64,000 nucleotides of DNA. Origin: Utricularia gibba. Its lineage: Eukaryota; Streptophyta; Magnoliopsida; Lamiales; Lentibulariaceae. Below the pieces are notes generated by a model. It saw only the letters and a list, made by a program, of their open reading frames with translations. It searched no databases and was not told the origin of the DNA. A program made the translations under genes and the position numbers. The DNA is taken from positions 3,348,001 to 3,412,000 of the forward strand of contig CM007990.1 of the NCBI GenBank assembly GCA_002189035.1, given 5' to 3'. How positions within the stretch are numbered: position 1 is the stretch's first letter; each line of letters begins with the position of its first letter. This document shows positions 1-11,559 of this stretch, piece after piece.

Positions 1-780
1 GATGTTTGGAGGTTCCAATGTCTCACCTAAATACTTGTTCAATTGCTCATGTGCTAGTATTTAAGAGAGTATGCATGGAGAAACATATTATATTGACCCT
101 ACCTTTTATTTTTGGTATGTGTATATTCGAAATTGGAAAAATAATCATTTGTCATTGAAAAGTAAGCCAGGTATAACACTTGTCAATTTTATTTAGAATG
201 GGTATGATACTAATGGACAATTTTCATTTAGGTATATCCACTTGAAGAACATTGAATTCCAACAAATCTCAGCTTTTACAAGTTGATTGAAAATTCAAAG
301 GGTAATGACTGAATGTATTTTTTAAATTATATATTTTTATAAAATATACTTTTAAGAAATTGCATATTTTTTTTATCATATTTTAATTAATATTATTTTC
401 ATATAAATTCAAAAATATAGTTTAATTAAAAAATTATATATTCTTGTAGATATGTATTTTAATATATATATATATATATATTTACATTTTTATGAATATA
501 ATTATTTATTTTTAATGTATAAATATTATATTTTATAATATTAAAACGTATATACCAAATGTGGGTTTATCCTTAAATCTATCTAGAAAGCCACCTAAAG
601 TGCCCAACCAAACTTGGCCTAATTTGTTATAAACGTCGATATTTGACTAATAAGTTTTTGGAGAGCTAATTTGCTAACAAACTCCTTATTTTCACCCCCA
701 TTAAGAAATAAAAAAATGTTGATGACTTCGACATCGTCCCTGTCACACGACAAGATAAAATGATTTCTTCTCCTTATTAA
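1..780. other. AT-rich intergenic sequence with a possible transposon end
   Basis: No coding sequence is recognised. A (TA)n microsatellite lies near 461-481. Near 597-618 the sequence runs into cccaaccaaacttggcc and is followed directly by taa. Read on the minus strand this is a GGCCAAGTTTGGTTGGG terminus flanked by TTA, which resembles Tourist/Harbinger terminal repeats with their TWA target duplication. No matching left end was found, so this is only a candidate element edge. Confidence 0.3.
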
Positions 781-819
781 ACAAATACTTTTTTCTTTGT
801 TGTGGCGGAACTTTTTTGG

Positions 820-827
820 ACACGTGG
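820..827 (+). promoter_or_regulatory. ABRE/G-box ACACGTGG upstream of the PP2C gene
   Basis: The octamer ACACGTGG has the ACGTG core bound by ABF/AREB bZIP factors. It lies about 880 bases before the likely PP2C ATG. Its position in a clade A PP2C promoter fits the known ABA-induced negative feedback on these genes. Binding here is inferred. Confidence 0.5.
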
Positions 828-988
828 TTTGTGTTCATGGGAACTCCCTGACCCTTCACCTCCTTCAGCTCACCTATCCTCTCCTACTCAGCACACGAAA
901 GATTCCGTCTTGCATTCCTCTTTCTTTTTCACATTTTCCCTGTTTTTTATGTGCAGAATGCATTCATTGGAGGTGGATAATCCCACCT

Positions 989-996
989 ACACGTGT
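989..996 (+). promoter_or_regulatory. Second ABRE/G-box, palindromic ACACGTGT
   Basis: This is a perfect ACACGTGT palindrome 169 bases downstream of the first ABRE. Paired ABREs are the usual requirement for a strong ABA response. It is preceded by a CCCACCTAC stretch. The transcription start is not visible, so the distance to the TATA region is unknown. Confidence 0.5.
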
Positions 997-1580
997 CCTT
1001 GATCTCTGCACTATGAAGCTCTTCTTTTTTCTACGGTCCAAATATCCACACGCCATTCCACCGATTCCGAGAGGCCTTTGTCTAGGCGGAGTGCTGTTCA
1101 CTTCTTTATTGGTCGGCATGCGTTGTGTTCAGGGAATATGAACTTTCCATTTTGATCGCGTTATGGGGTTCCCCTCTTTCGGGTGGTTAACTCCTCTCGC
1201 GCCCATAAAAAAGTAGATCTTGATATATACTGCAGTAGACAAGGGCGTATTGATGACGATGGATGGATGAACTGTAATTCGAGTTGGGGTTGCAAGGAAT
1301 CCATTTACCTGATGTTTTGTGCAATGGAAAGTTGTTTTCAACAGGGTTTTCTTGTGGGTGTGTTGATTTTGCCTTTTTTTATCTTTCATTTTGCCTTTTC
1401 ATTCTTCCGATAGCTTTCTTCCGTCCTTTCGTAGCTGTGAGTGAGGTATCATAAATCAGTTTTTGGCTCTAGTCAGCTAATTTTATTAGTTACTTTCTGG
1501 GAAGAGTTTTTATTCCGATTACTTACATGTATTTATGATTTCTTTCTGTAATTTCTGAAATTTCTAAGAGTCTTTTCAGC

Positions 1581-1619
1581 ATGGAGATGTGTGTTTGCGC
1601 TTTAGTTTCAGTTTTGTGA
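1581..1619 (+). promoter_or_regulatory. 12-codon upstream ORF before the PP2C start
   Basis: An ATG just after a good splice-acceptor-like sequence (tcttttcag) opens a 12-residue frame that ends in TGA about 80 bases before the PP2C ATG. Its peptide begins MEMC, which looks like the usual N-terminus of ABI1/HAB-type proteins (MEEM...). It may be the ancestral start, cut off from the rest by a stop or frameshift, or simply a uORF. Confidence 0.4.
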
Positions 1620-1701
1620 ACTTGAAGAAAGGTAACGATTGGAAGACTAGTGAAAAAAATTTGGAATCTCTCAATAATTGGAGAGCACTCGGTTTAAACT
1701 T

Positions 1702-3511
1702 ATGACTCACTCAGAGAGCTTGTTTTCCGGTCATAATCTGACGCTGGATGGAAATGAGGCTTGCCTCCAGAAGAACGCATCTGAAATTAATGATATGTTT
1801 TCCGTTCCTGCTTTGATCCTGGATAGTAGCTATAAGTGGGATAGTAGCATCAATATTTTGATAATGGAGCATGTAGAGGTTTCTCAGTCTACACTTCATA
1901 GAAGTTTGATTGTTGGTGAGGAGGGCCTATCAGGAAAAGATGATACAGTTCAACATCTTCAAGTAAGTGAAGAAGATGAAGTTCTCTCTGTTGGGGAGGA
2001 CCCCAGAATGATCTCTGCATCGGATGTAACTGTGCGTATTGATGCTTCTTTAGTGAAAAGTGTTCCAATCGCTGTTGCTATTGAGGGAATGGAGAATGTC
2101 GGAATAGTTGCAAAGGTTGTTGCTGTTGATGAAAAGTTACCTGATGATGCGGTGATGGCCGATGTGAAGCCAAATAAAGAGTGTTGTCTTGGACCTAAGA
2201 CAACAGCATCTTTGGTCTCTGTTCAACTAGCCATTCGGAAGGATCCCTTGAAAAGTGGAATTAAAAGCGTTTATGAACTTGAATGTGTTCCAATTTGGGG
2301 CTCTATTTCGATATGTGGAGGTAGAGCAGAGATGGAAGATGCTGTTACTGCAGTTCCTCATTTCATGAAAATCCCAATCCACATGTTCGTTGGTGATATT
2401 GGACTCAATGGAATCAGCGAAACATTGACTCATCTAACTTGTCACTTTTTTGGGATCTACGATGGTCATGGTGGGTCGCAGGTAGGATACTTTAACTTCT
2501 GATGTGCATGAGATACCTGCATTTTACATGCGTGTTCATTACCATATAACTGCTTGCAGCTTACAACTTAATATTCTAGGTTGCAAATTATTGTAGCAAT
2601 CGTATTCATCTGGCTCTGGAGGAAGAATTGAACAGTTTGAAACATGATTTGGTGAACTCCAGTGCGAGCGACATGAGGCAGCTTCAATGGGAGAAGGTGT
2701 TCACCCGTTGTTTTTTAAATGTTGACGATGAAGTTGTTGGAAAGTTTAATGAACCTGTGGCCCCTGAAACTGTTGGATCGACCGCTATTGTTGCAGTTGT
2801 TTCTTCTTCCCATGTAGTAGTTGGAAATTGTGGGGATTCCCGGGCTGTTCTTTATCGTGGCAGAGAGGCAGTCATGTTATCAGTCGACCACAAAGTAGGC
2901 TGGCTTCCTTCTAACCTTGAATGGTACTTAACTATCTTGGTTTGTTACATTTTTTCTTGTCTCTGTTCTGTGTCAGCCCAACAGAGAAGATGAGTTTGCC
3001 CGAATTGAGGCCTCTGGAGGGAAAGTGATACAATGGAATGGTCACCGGGTTTTCGGAGTCCTTGCAATGTCAAGATCCATTGGTATGCATGACATTGTGA
3101 CCTGAGCATAACCACGGTTGTGAAGGAGACTTTCTTGTAAATTTTGTCCCTTTTTTAGGAGACAGGTACTTGAAACCATGGATAATTGCTGAACCGGAGG
3201 TGATGTTAATCCCGAGAAGTAGAGAAGACGAATGCCTTGTTCTGGCGAGTGACGGGCTGTGGGACGTAATGAGTAATGAGGAAGTATGTGAAGTTGCCAG
3301 GAGACGCATCCTGCTGTGGCATCGGAAAAACGGCTGTTCGACTGCTGACAAGGGCCGCGGTGTCGATCCTGCCGCACAGGAAGCAGCAGAGTATCTGTGC
3401 AACCTTGCACGTCATAGAGGGAGCCAAGACAATATTTCAATTATTGTCGTCGACCTCAAGCCTCACCGGAAGCTCAAAACTCAAAGAGACCACCGAGTCT
3501 GTTCATCATGA
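1702..3511 (+). CDS. HAB1: Clade A protein phosphatase 2C, HAB1/ABI1 type
   Basis: Mg/Mn-dependent Ser/Thr phosphatase that restrains SnRK2 kinases and is itself blocked by ABA-bound PYR/PYL receptors. Exons 1702-2481, 2580-2894, 2977-3082 and 3159-3511 join in frame with GT-AG introns of 76-98 bases and give 517 residues, the family size. Visible motifs in order: RAEMEDA (about 208), IYDGHGG (about 254), ETVGSTA, NCGDSR (about 344), GGKVIQW with the ABA-lock tryptophan near 385, [21 protein letters not shown] (metal Asp about 432) and a C-terminal [11 protein letters not shown]. The first 190 residues are acidic and divergent, as in HAB1. The start is uncertain: the frame opens at TTG 1678 right after an in-frame TAA, so ATG 1702 is the first true Met. 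Two ABREs lie upstream. HAB1 versus its close paralogues cannot be settled here. Confidence 0.93.
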
Positions 3512-4011
3512 CAGCAACAGCCTGTGTCCTGTATCAAATGAATCTCTGTTGATGTTTGTGTCTTTGCACCTGTGCTGCTAGTTCCCACTGACAGGTCCGT
3601 TTTTTTTCTCCTGGGCTTGTTGTTCAAGACTACAAAGTCGGTTTGTACTAGATAAGGTCTAAGGAAAACAAAAACAGAGCAGTTTGGTTTTTCGTCCCTG
3701 TTTGTTGATAGCTTCCTTCCCAAAGGACCCAAGATGGCTTATTTTCCTGTCATTTGAAAATTTTGATGTTTCTCGCACGTTACATGATCAGCGGATCCTT
3801 GCATTGGTGAGGAATAAGCATTTCTCAAGTGTATGTTGGGCATCTTCAAAACATGAAAATCATGCTGACTAGCTAGCTACATGGTCCTTGAACGAAGGGA
3901 AAACTAGGAACAATAACAAAATGATTGGAGGGAAATACGATAAACAAGCATTACCGATGATAATGACATCCTGCAACTGGTTGGAAGAAGATGCAAATGC
4001 ACTCATATGAC
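3512..4011. other. Shared 3' region between convergent genes
   Basis: Five hundred bases separate the PP2C stop (+) from the Alfin-like stop (-). No coding signal is seen. The stretch must hold both 3' UTRs and polyadenylation sites, so the transcripts may overlap. Confidence 0.6.
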
Positions 4012-5505
4012 TCACGGCCTGGGTCGCTTGTTGGTGCAGGATGGGCACTTGTATTGCTTGATATGCTCAGCTCTAGCAGGGGTTATCTTCACACACTTTC
4101 CATGGAACCAATTCTCGCATATGTCGCAGCATATCCAGAACTCATCCATTCCATTGTTATCTCCACAGGCACCGCACACTGCTTCTCCATGCTCCTCTTC
4201 GTCCTCCTCTTCATCAGATTGTCTCTTTGAAGGTTTACCCTGGTAATCAGATCATGTCAACAAAAAAGTTCTGGACGTAGAAAAGCTGCTTGGAACTGAT
4301 GGTACATACAGATTTGGAGTTGGACTGTGACTTGTTGCTACTATGATTATGAACTGAGACTGAAGACTTCTCCTTGTTCTGTTTTTTAGCAGCACCCGTA
4401 ACTACTTCAAAGATGGTGGGTAGCTCATTTATCATGTTGAAAAGACGTTTCCTGCATAGAGAGACTGGGCATTACAAGCACAGCTTTGCGACTACCCGAT
4501 AAATGCATCACCATTTGAGACATAAACAAGAGTGTAGCGAAAACAAACAAACAAACAAATAAAAAAAAAAAAAACTTGTGAGTCGGAATCACTTGACCGA
4601 ATGACAGAACAGCATCGAGACCACTACCTGTCAGATTTCTGAAACCCAAACCTAGCACCAAAATAAAAGGCTACAGCCACCAGCCATGCATCACTGTGGA
4701 CGGCAACTAGAGAGAGCCAATCCTTCTCCTGCATTCCATCCCTCGCAAAGTTTATGCCCAGAGCTGGCTCGGGGAGCTCGGGCGGTACTTCTTCTGCAGG
4801 CAAATTTACCTCCCACTGCTCACTTGGAAAACCATACAAGCACAAATTCTCCTTCTCTGTAGGCCACAAGTAAATACTTAACAAGAAAAACCTTCGGAAG
4901 GTCAAGAACAACCACGAAATATGATGCTCCGAGTGCTAGCATTCTTAATAGTTAGACATGAAAAATATTATTGTTACGCCAGCACGCATTCAACCATTAT
5001 CCAACACACAAGTTAGTGAGAGCTACCGATAGAGAGAATTATGACGTCATTAATCCCGTATACGACAATGCTATACAACATATGAACACAAAGCACAACA
5101 AGGGTTACGTCAACTATAAAACCCATGGAGCCTCAAAAGTTGTTACCGAATCTGGTTAAACAAATGGTTGTAAATTTAGTAGCTAGTCACAAAGCTACTG
5201 GTTCGATTTGGAACCAACTGAATCGCCGAGCGGCAGGGGTATGACACTTTTCAAGCTTAATTAAACCCAATTAAGTAATTTCTTAAACTGGAGAAAAGTA
5301 ATCACCTGGATCACACTGCTGGAAGAAATCTTCGGCATCTGAAAAGGGAAGCCCTCATAATCATAATAATCAGTCCGCAGGAAGCATACATCAGACGAAA
5401 AAGACAATAAGAACCTGTAGTAAGGGCCTTGATAAGGCCAGCTCTTCTACCCTTGAAATCCTTGAAGACTTCCTCAACAGATCGGGGATTGTAACCGGCC
5501 TCCAT
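4012..5505 (-). CDS. AL: Alfin-like PHD-finger protein
   Basis: Nuclear chromatin reader; Alfin-like PHD fingers bind H3K4me2/3 and act with PRC1 and stress programmes. Read on the minus strand, exons 5505-5415, 5338-5306, 4856-4628, 4451-4310 and 4239-4012 join in frame with GT-AG introns and give 240 residues, typical of the family. The N-terminal Alfin/DUF3594 domain (about 10-135) begins with [15 protein letters not shown] and includes [30 protein letters not shown] and [17 protein letters not shown] Ser/Asn/Lys-rich linker with an acidic run (174-181) follows. The PHD finger (about 187-234) has the Cys4-His-Cys3 pattern: CGAC, WICCDIC, WFHGKC, CPSC. The protein ends NKRPRP. It is complete, with no lesion seen. 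Which paralogue (AL1-AL7) it matches cannot be decided. Confidence 0.96.
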
Positions 5506-5650
5506 AGTTTATCGTGTGTGGGTGTGTGTGTTTCCTCTAGTTGGGAAGCTCGAGAGTGAGAGTAACAGAATGGAGGTAAGAGCGAAGCGAGGGAGAGAGA
5601 CGGAGGCGGATTTGAAATATTGTATCGAAGAGAGAGAGAGAAGGCATGGC
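5506..5650 (-). promoter_or_regulatory. Alfin-like gene 5' leader with CA and CT tracts
   Basis: On the minus strand the bases before the ATG hold an (AC)n-rich tract (5513-5530) and, further up, a (CT)n tract (about 5628-5641, GA repeats on the plus strand). Pyrimidine-rich tracts of this kind are common in plant 5' leaders near the transcription start. No clear TATA box was found. Confidence 0.4.
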
Positions 5651-6586
5651 ATGGAGTTGAGGGAGGGGATTGGATTGCTGCTGTGTCCGACAAGACAACC
5701 TAACCTAACCTATTTTTTATGCCCAATTGTTTTTTTTTTTTTTTCATATTTACAGAAACTTATTGTTTGGCAAAATACATGATATTGGATTTTAAGGTGC
5801 AATGTTATGAGTTGGTTGGATTCAGGGATGATACAACTTGGAGTTACATTTCAACCCATTAATGAACTAATTGTATTTGAATTAGTGGGATGGATAGATG
5901 AATCCAGTCCAGATGGGTTGAGTGAGGAACTTGATGCATGGACGGACCCGACCCAAACTTAGCCTCGGCGGATCATATTTTCAAAACCCGACTCACTGGA
6001 GGTTGGTTGCCTTGCTCCAAATAAAAAAGAACCAAAATATAAATAGTTCAAATTGTTTATATCATTAATTTCTAACTTGACGCATACTTATTTACAGAAT
6101 ACAAGCAAACCCTTCGGTTATTTTTTGGCGCATTCAAAGAAGAGTTCAAGTTGTTAACTTAAGACCACAGGAATCCGCATTGCACTACATGAAACCAGTT
6201 TCACGTATTGCATATCGGCGAAAGCCACTCCGATCGTTTACAGAATACCATGGACTCAAAATGAATCAAGTGCTTTCTGGGGGGATCGACCGACACTCGA
6301 AATTACTTACACAGCCTAAAACAACACCTTCAGGTAAACTTCGAGTAGGGCCTCACTCCCCAGTGCCAACCGAAGAACACAATAAAACAGAAGAGGGTGG
6401 TGGTTAAAGGAATACATGGTAGAAGCAACAATAACATACAGCAACCATGTTAGCAGGTTTATAAACCCCAATCGCATAGGGCAACATATATTTCAACCAA
6501 CACCGCCATAGTGCCTAATGTGCGCGGGGGGCAAGATCTTGTCCTAGGATTCAGAAAACACTACTCTAGAAACATGAAAATGGGAT
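5651..6586. other. Intergenic: Alfin-like promoter and CID4-like 3' region
   Basis: The stretch has a poly-T run near 5729-5745 and no coding signal on either strand. The right part should contain the 3' UTR of the minus-strand ataxin-2-like gene. Nothing else was recognised. Confidence 0.5.
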
Positions 6587-9500
6587 TCACCAGTTTGGGT
6601 TAGAATGCCCTGCCCTTGATGGTGGCATTTCCTGTACCAAGAACAAACGAAACAAAATGAACGACAGAGTAGCAAGTACTAATTTTACACAGGCGATAAG
6701 ATTTACCGTGGGATATGTGGGCATGTAAAAGACAGCTCGTTGTTGCCCAACCATCATTTGATGTCCAAGCTGCTTTTCAAACATGTATCAAAATTCTGAA
6801 GACCAGTGAATTTGGAGAATCGAAGGATGAAAAATATGGCAAACCTGGGGTCCATAATATGGCTGCGGAAGTGTTCCAGACTGAGAATTAAATATTACTG
6901 GCTGCTGGATGGCATACGATGGTCCCATCTGAAAATGCACAAACACAAGAGAAATTAAAGCCACCACACCACCGTAAATCTGGCATTTAAATTGTTACGG
7001 AATGTTATGGCCTACTCTTAAGTGTCAAAGCAAAACAGCGTAGCCATCATTCGTGAGAATTTGCAATAATTTACTCATATTTCTTTTCCACCTTAATTTT
7101 GATACAGGGATAGCTTCTGGATTCATCAACACTCATAACATTATTTGAAAATACATATCAAGAACAATCATCACATTTCTGGGCACAAGCTACCAGCTGA
7201 AGCTATCCCTGTAGAGTGTGGAAGGAAGAATTAAATAAAACAGAAATGGTTCTTATTACTCACTCCAATACCAACCGGCATCCCATGAATCTGTGCATTG
7301 GCAGGCACATTAGGTGAATAGTAGAATGGGCTATCAGCAATAGGTGAAGAAGGCCTCAACGGTGCACGAGATGGGATGAAACTCTTGGCATTTGGATTCA
7401 ATTTGAATTCCTATCAGTAAAGTCACACAAATTGAAATCTTAGTGCAAGCCCACACCAAATAAATCATTAAAAATAAGCTTTTATGATGTGAAAAAATCA
7501 CTACTAGAAGTTTTTATATTTTGGTACTTTACCTTAGCATGTGGATTCAAGGCAGACTTCTCAGAAGATAGTGAACTGACGGATGAACTAGTTGACAGCC
7601 CTTGTGCAGTAGCAGAAGTGGACACAGCTCCTGCATAATCTGATGTAGATGACGCAGAACTACTAGGACGAGCAAGTGGGCTTGCAGTCCCTTGTGCTTT
7701 CGGGCGTGCTAGGCTCCCCAACAGCTCAGTACAAGAACTCCCCTTTCCCTGACCTATGGATGACGTATTTGATGGATCAAACTCTGTAATAACCATAAAA
7801 TAAAGAACTTGTAAATGCTTCTACATTTTTTCTCAGGTAATCAAACTTCAATCAATCTGGAAACCACCTAATTATCTGAAACAAAGGAAGTTATTTACTA
7901 GTAACCATCATAGTAAAGAAAATGATTTCAAAAAGAAGTGAATGAATCCAGAAAGTGCTAATTCTTATAGTATATGAAAAGATTTAGCTTAGTCCTTATT
8001 CACATTAAAAAATGATGATCTGCTTCAATCATAAAATTAGCTTCAGCTATATCATGATAAAAAGATTCACAAATAAACGGTGAATATTCCTATATTTTGC
8101 AGAAACAAATCAGACAATAAGAGTAAAATGCCAGATTTTGGGGAGGGATCTATTAAATCGAAACTTTGTGTTGGCTAGTACTACAATCAGAAAAAAATAT
8201 TTCTACCTAAATGAAATTGTTGATGTAAAAAAAAACCTGCTTTGGGTACAAATGTCATGTTAGACTAATTAACGTGATAAACTCACCATCAGCTTTTGAT
8301 ACAAGAGCAGGATCATCTGCCTGCATAGGAAAAAGAATACGTGCAATAATTAGTGTTCCATGCAGCTTTTGAGAAGTAAATGAGCACTAACCAAATGCTT
8401 TTGTTTATCATCCTTGATGGAAATACTATTTGGACGCTCGATAACTTGATTGAGATGACCCCTGCATGAGATTACTACAGCTTAGAGAAGCTTTATTAGT
8501 GAAAATTGAGATAAGAAAACAAAGAAAAATCCCCAGGGAAAAACAGGAACAATGTCTCGCAATCACTCCCTGCCATTAACTATTTAAACTGCAAATGTCT
8601 AACTATATCATAAGATACATAAAAAGAATTTGACTATGAGAACCTTGTGTAATCGCTGCAGGAATGTTTAGGGGGCTGTTCAGATAGTATTTGTTGATTG
8701 CTACTATCAGAACCCAAATGACATACTTTATCATCAAGCTCATCATGGGAGGAAACAAGCTCACCCTACAGATAGATAAAATAGAAATACCCAAGACAAT
8801 CTGAGGATGTTGTAAGAAATACAAAAAGTAATAGACAGCATGGAAGTAACACTGCATCCCTACTTTAAAAACATGGTAAAGACCCAACAATTTACATTTA
8901 GCAGAATTTATTCAAGAAATTAGTACCAGTAATGATAATCTGGAAGGAGTCTGTGCCTTCTGAATATTCTGGGACATATTACAATCTACAAGGTGTTCAT
9001 CATTGACAGAGTCATGGTGAGCTTCGACATGAGTGCTGAATGTTTCATCATTTTTTGTATCAAAAGTTATATCCTCAATTTCATCACATCCACTGTCGTC
9101 AGGTCTCCTGTAAACTGATGAATACAGTGTTTCTTCGTCAATATCAAGACTGCCATTGATTTTCAATCCTCTCTCCTGTTGATAAATATTATTGAGATTT
9201 GCAAAGGCCTACTTTGAAAAAGTTGGGGGCGGGGCAAAGAAATAAAGAAAGCAGATTTAATATTTCTAACCTCTGCTAAATGAAGGTCGTATGTATCCTC
9301 ACACTCGATCTCTCTAGCCAGCTGCTCGGCCACCCTTTCCAATTCCAACATTTGAGGGCCTTTGTCAAGCTTTGTTGTGTAAAGTTCCTCATCAAAGGTG
9401 CTTTTTACTCCAAACAAAGTTTTATTGGCTTCAAACTGATCCCAACCTCTGTACAGGATATTCAGGGATCAATCAGTCAACCGTGTCTAATGTAAAAGCT

Positions 9501-10596
9501 AAGAAAACAGGCTGATTGAGAAGAGTGGAGTTTGAAATTTATCAGACGGCAGTTCAAATTCTTTAATTCATAAAAGATCAAAAAAGAAAGCAGATTATGT
9601 CATTATTCAAGCAGAAGGAGAATCAAAAACCAAACTATCACAGTAATATACTGACCTATTCCATGAACAGTCGAAAGTGTTATCCAGTTCAGGAAGGAGA
9701 GGATCATTTTCATCAGGAACCCAAGGCTCCAGCTCTCTTCCCATTTCAATATTGCGTGTGCGTGATATGTAAGAATCTGTCATAAGCTCTGGCTGCTTTT
9801 CGTGGAGAAGCTCACTCATTGGGCCCTCCCAGGAAAGAGATACCCCCTACAACATGCATTTGGAAAAAAAATTTAGTCCACTGGATGAAAACAGAATGAA
9901 AAGTTAACCGACTCAGAAACAAAAATTACATAAAAAATGAAGCAGAAAGTACATCCACCAGAATTTTCTACATGAAATAAAAAATGAAGAGAGAAAGCAA
10001 ACAGAAATCAAATGGACTTTAAAAAACCTTTGAAACTACTTGCACAAGATCTTCAGAAGGTACAATAAAAGTTTTTGCCAGAGGTTTTCTAGCAAAATCC
10101 ACACTATTTTTCTGCACAAGGGAGGCGTCTTTGACTTGACGAGCCATTTTCAGTACAATTCCTGCAAAGAAAAGCAGAAATCTTGGCAATTGATCACATT
10201 GTGCACCAAAACAGGAATACTAATATCAGTAAACTAGTAGTAAACCACATCTAACTACCATAGTCCTCGGTATGAATTGCATGGAATATTCCCGCATATA
10301 CAGATCCATCTAGCAGCTGGACCTCAACTTGCTGTCCAATGAGGTGTGCAGTGATATATGCCAGCCGATCATGTGAAGGTGATTCAAGAAAACCACCTTG
10401 ACCTAGAATGTTTCAAGATTAGGTCTACGGAAACACATGAGATAGGCATCAGGTGCTAAAACTTACCATAGCCAACTCTTCCAGAATTTATTTTTGGAGA
10501 CTGGAACTTGTTTTCCGACCTATTTGATGCCTCTCTTTCAGTTTTACGATGGGTGTATCCATTTGAAGCAGACATGAGCTGCACAAACTGTTGCAT
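6587..10596 (-). CDS. CID4: Ataxin-2-like PABP-interacting protein (CID3/CID4 type)
   Basis: Cytoplasmic RNA-binding protein expected to contact poly(A)-binding protein and stress granules. Fourteen coding exons on the minus strand join in frame (10596-10467, 10402-10259, 10161-10028, 9846-9656, 9448-9271, 9175-8927, 8765-8644, 8461-8392, 8320-8287, 7783-7533, 7410-7264, 6928-6845, 6769-6707, 6631-6587), giving about 613 residues. Domains: an Sm-like ATX domain (about 48-125, DRLAYITAHLIGQQVEV); an LsmAD domain (about 200-265, including FGVKSTFDEELYTTKLD and the LAEERG end); a Ser-rich linker; and a PAM2 motif (about 505-515, LNPNAKSFIPS). A partial LNPHAK stands just before PAM2. The tail is Pro/Gln/Tyr-rich. 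ATG 10596 is chosen because the frame before it contains stops and the homologous N-terminus (MQQ...) begins here. No lesion is visible. Confidence 0.94.
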
Positions 10597-11552
10597 ATTC
10601 ACCTCTTGAAATGGCAGGGTACCTCTAGATGCTGACAATGGTGGCAGCAGATGATCTGAAAAGGCAATAATATATAATAATATCAATTCCTTGATCAATA
10701 TGACAATTAAAATCACAATGAATGATCACTGGCAGATGCTTTTTAAACAATTCTTTGAGTTGATCCGGTGTGAGTAATCCCCTTTTCCTAAACAGTTGTA
10801 CCTCACAAATCTCTTGATATCCTCGACATGTAAAAAAAAACTTAAAACCTATGAAGATTTTTAGGCAACAAACAAATCTGGAAACATCTCAGAAAGGTTC
10901 AATGCGATTTTTAGGCATACCTAATGCCCCTTGATGAGCTGATCAAGAATTCTTCAGTTGAAGCACCCATTTTTTCAAAATAAAATTATCCTAGAATCAC
11001 CCCTACCCAAGATTTTACGAAATCAAAATCAAAATCATCAATAGATATAGCAGTGCATCCAAAACAATTAGGCAGGAAATTCTTAATTGAACAGAAAAAG
11101 ACAGCAGAAAATCCCATACGAAACGAACGATATCCACCATCTTCAACCCCTTCAAAGACGTAGGCAATCTACAGGGTAGGCACCCATCGTAGGAAGAAGT
11201 AACTTCAATATATCATATGCTAAACCACGGAAAATGAAAATTAATTTGGGGGTACCGTCTTAGCTTCCACAACCCCCAAGCGAAAAGGAAGCTAGGGAAC
11301 CAGTAGCTTTAACAGAGAACCAAATTGAAAACCTAGAATCGCGCGGAGAATAAAGGAAAGCACTCACGGGGGAAGACTCCGATGGGTAAGGAGAAAGCGA
11401 CCACCGTTGGATCAGAGAAAACACCAACACTGTGACCCTGTCTACGCCGTTTCTTGGGGGTTTGCCACCGGTGCGACGACCCGAATCTGCCGAGTCACGC
11501 GCAAAGAGGAAAACTCTCAAAAAACCAACGGCGATCGGTTCCAACATATATA
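10597..11552 (-). promoter_or_regulatory. CID4-like 5' UTR, leader intron and TATA box
   Basis: On the minus strand a TATATAT lies at 11552-11546. A GC-richer leader follows, with a strong donor (GTGAGTG) after 11368. A matching acceptor ends at 10656, giving a leader intron of about 0.7 kb and a second leader piece at 10655-10597. A long open frame from 11547 is not coding. It overlaps the TATA box, and across the splice it hits TGA just before the main ATG. Confidence 0.55.
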
Positions 11553-11559
11553 CGCATTA

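Noticed and set aside
461-481. (TA)n run as a functional element
   Set aside because: Simple microsatellite in AT-rich DNA.
797-1413. Three open frames before the PP2C gene
   Set aside because: They start at TTG or lie on the opposite strand, match no family, and overlap the ABRE-bearing promoter and leader.
1678-1701. TTG at 1678 as the PP2C start
   Set aside because: It follows an in-frame TAA and is not an ATG; plant nuclear genes rarely start at TTG.
3042-3440. Minus-strand frames opposite PP2C exons
   Set aside because: They are antisense shadows of a well-supported coding strand.
11260-11547. 95-codon minus-strand frame above the CID4-like gene
   Set aside because: Its ATG overlaps the TATA box, it matches nothing, and across the leader splice it meets TGA just before the main ATG.
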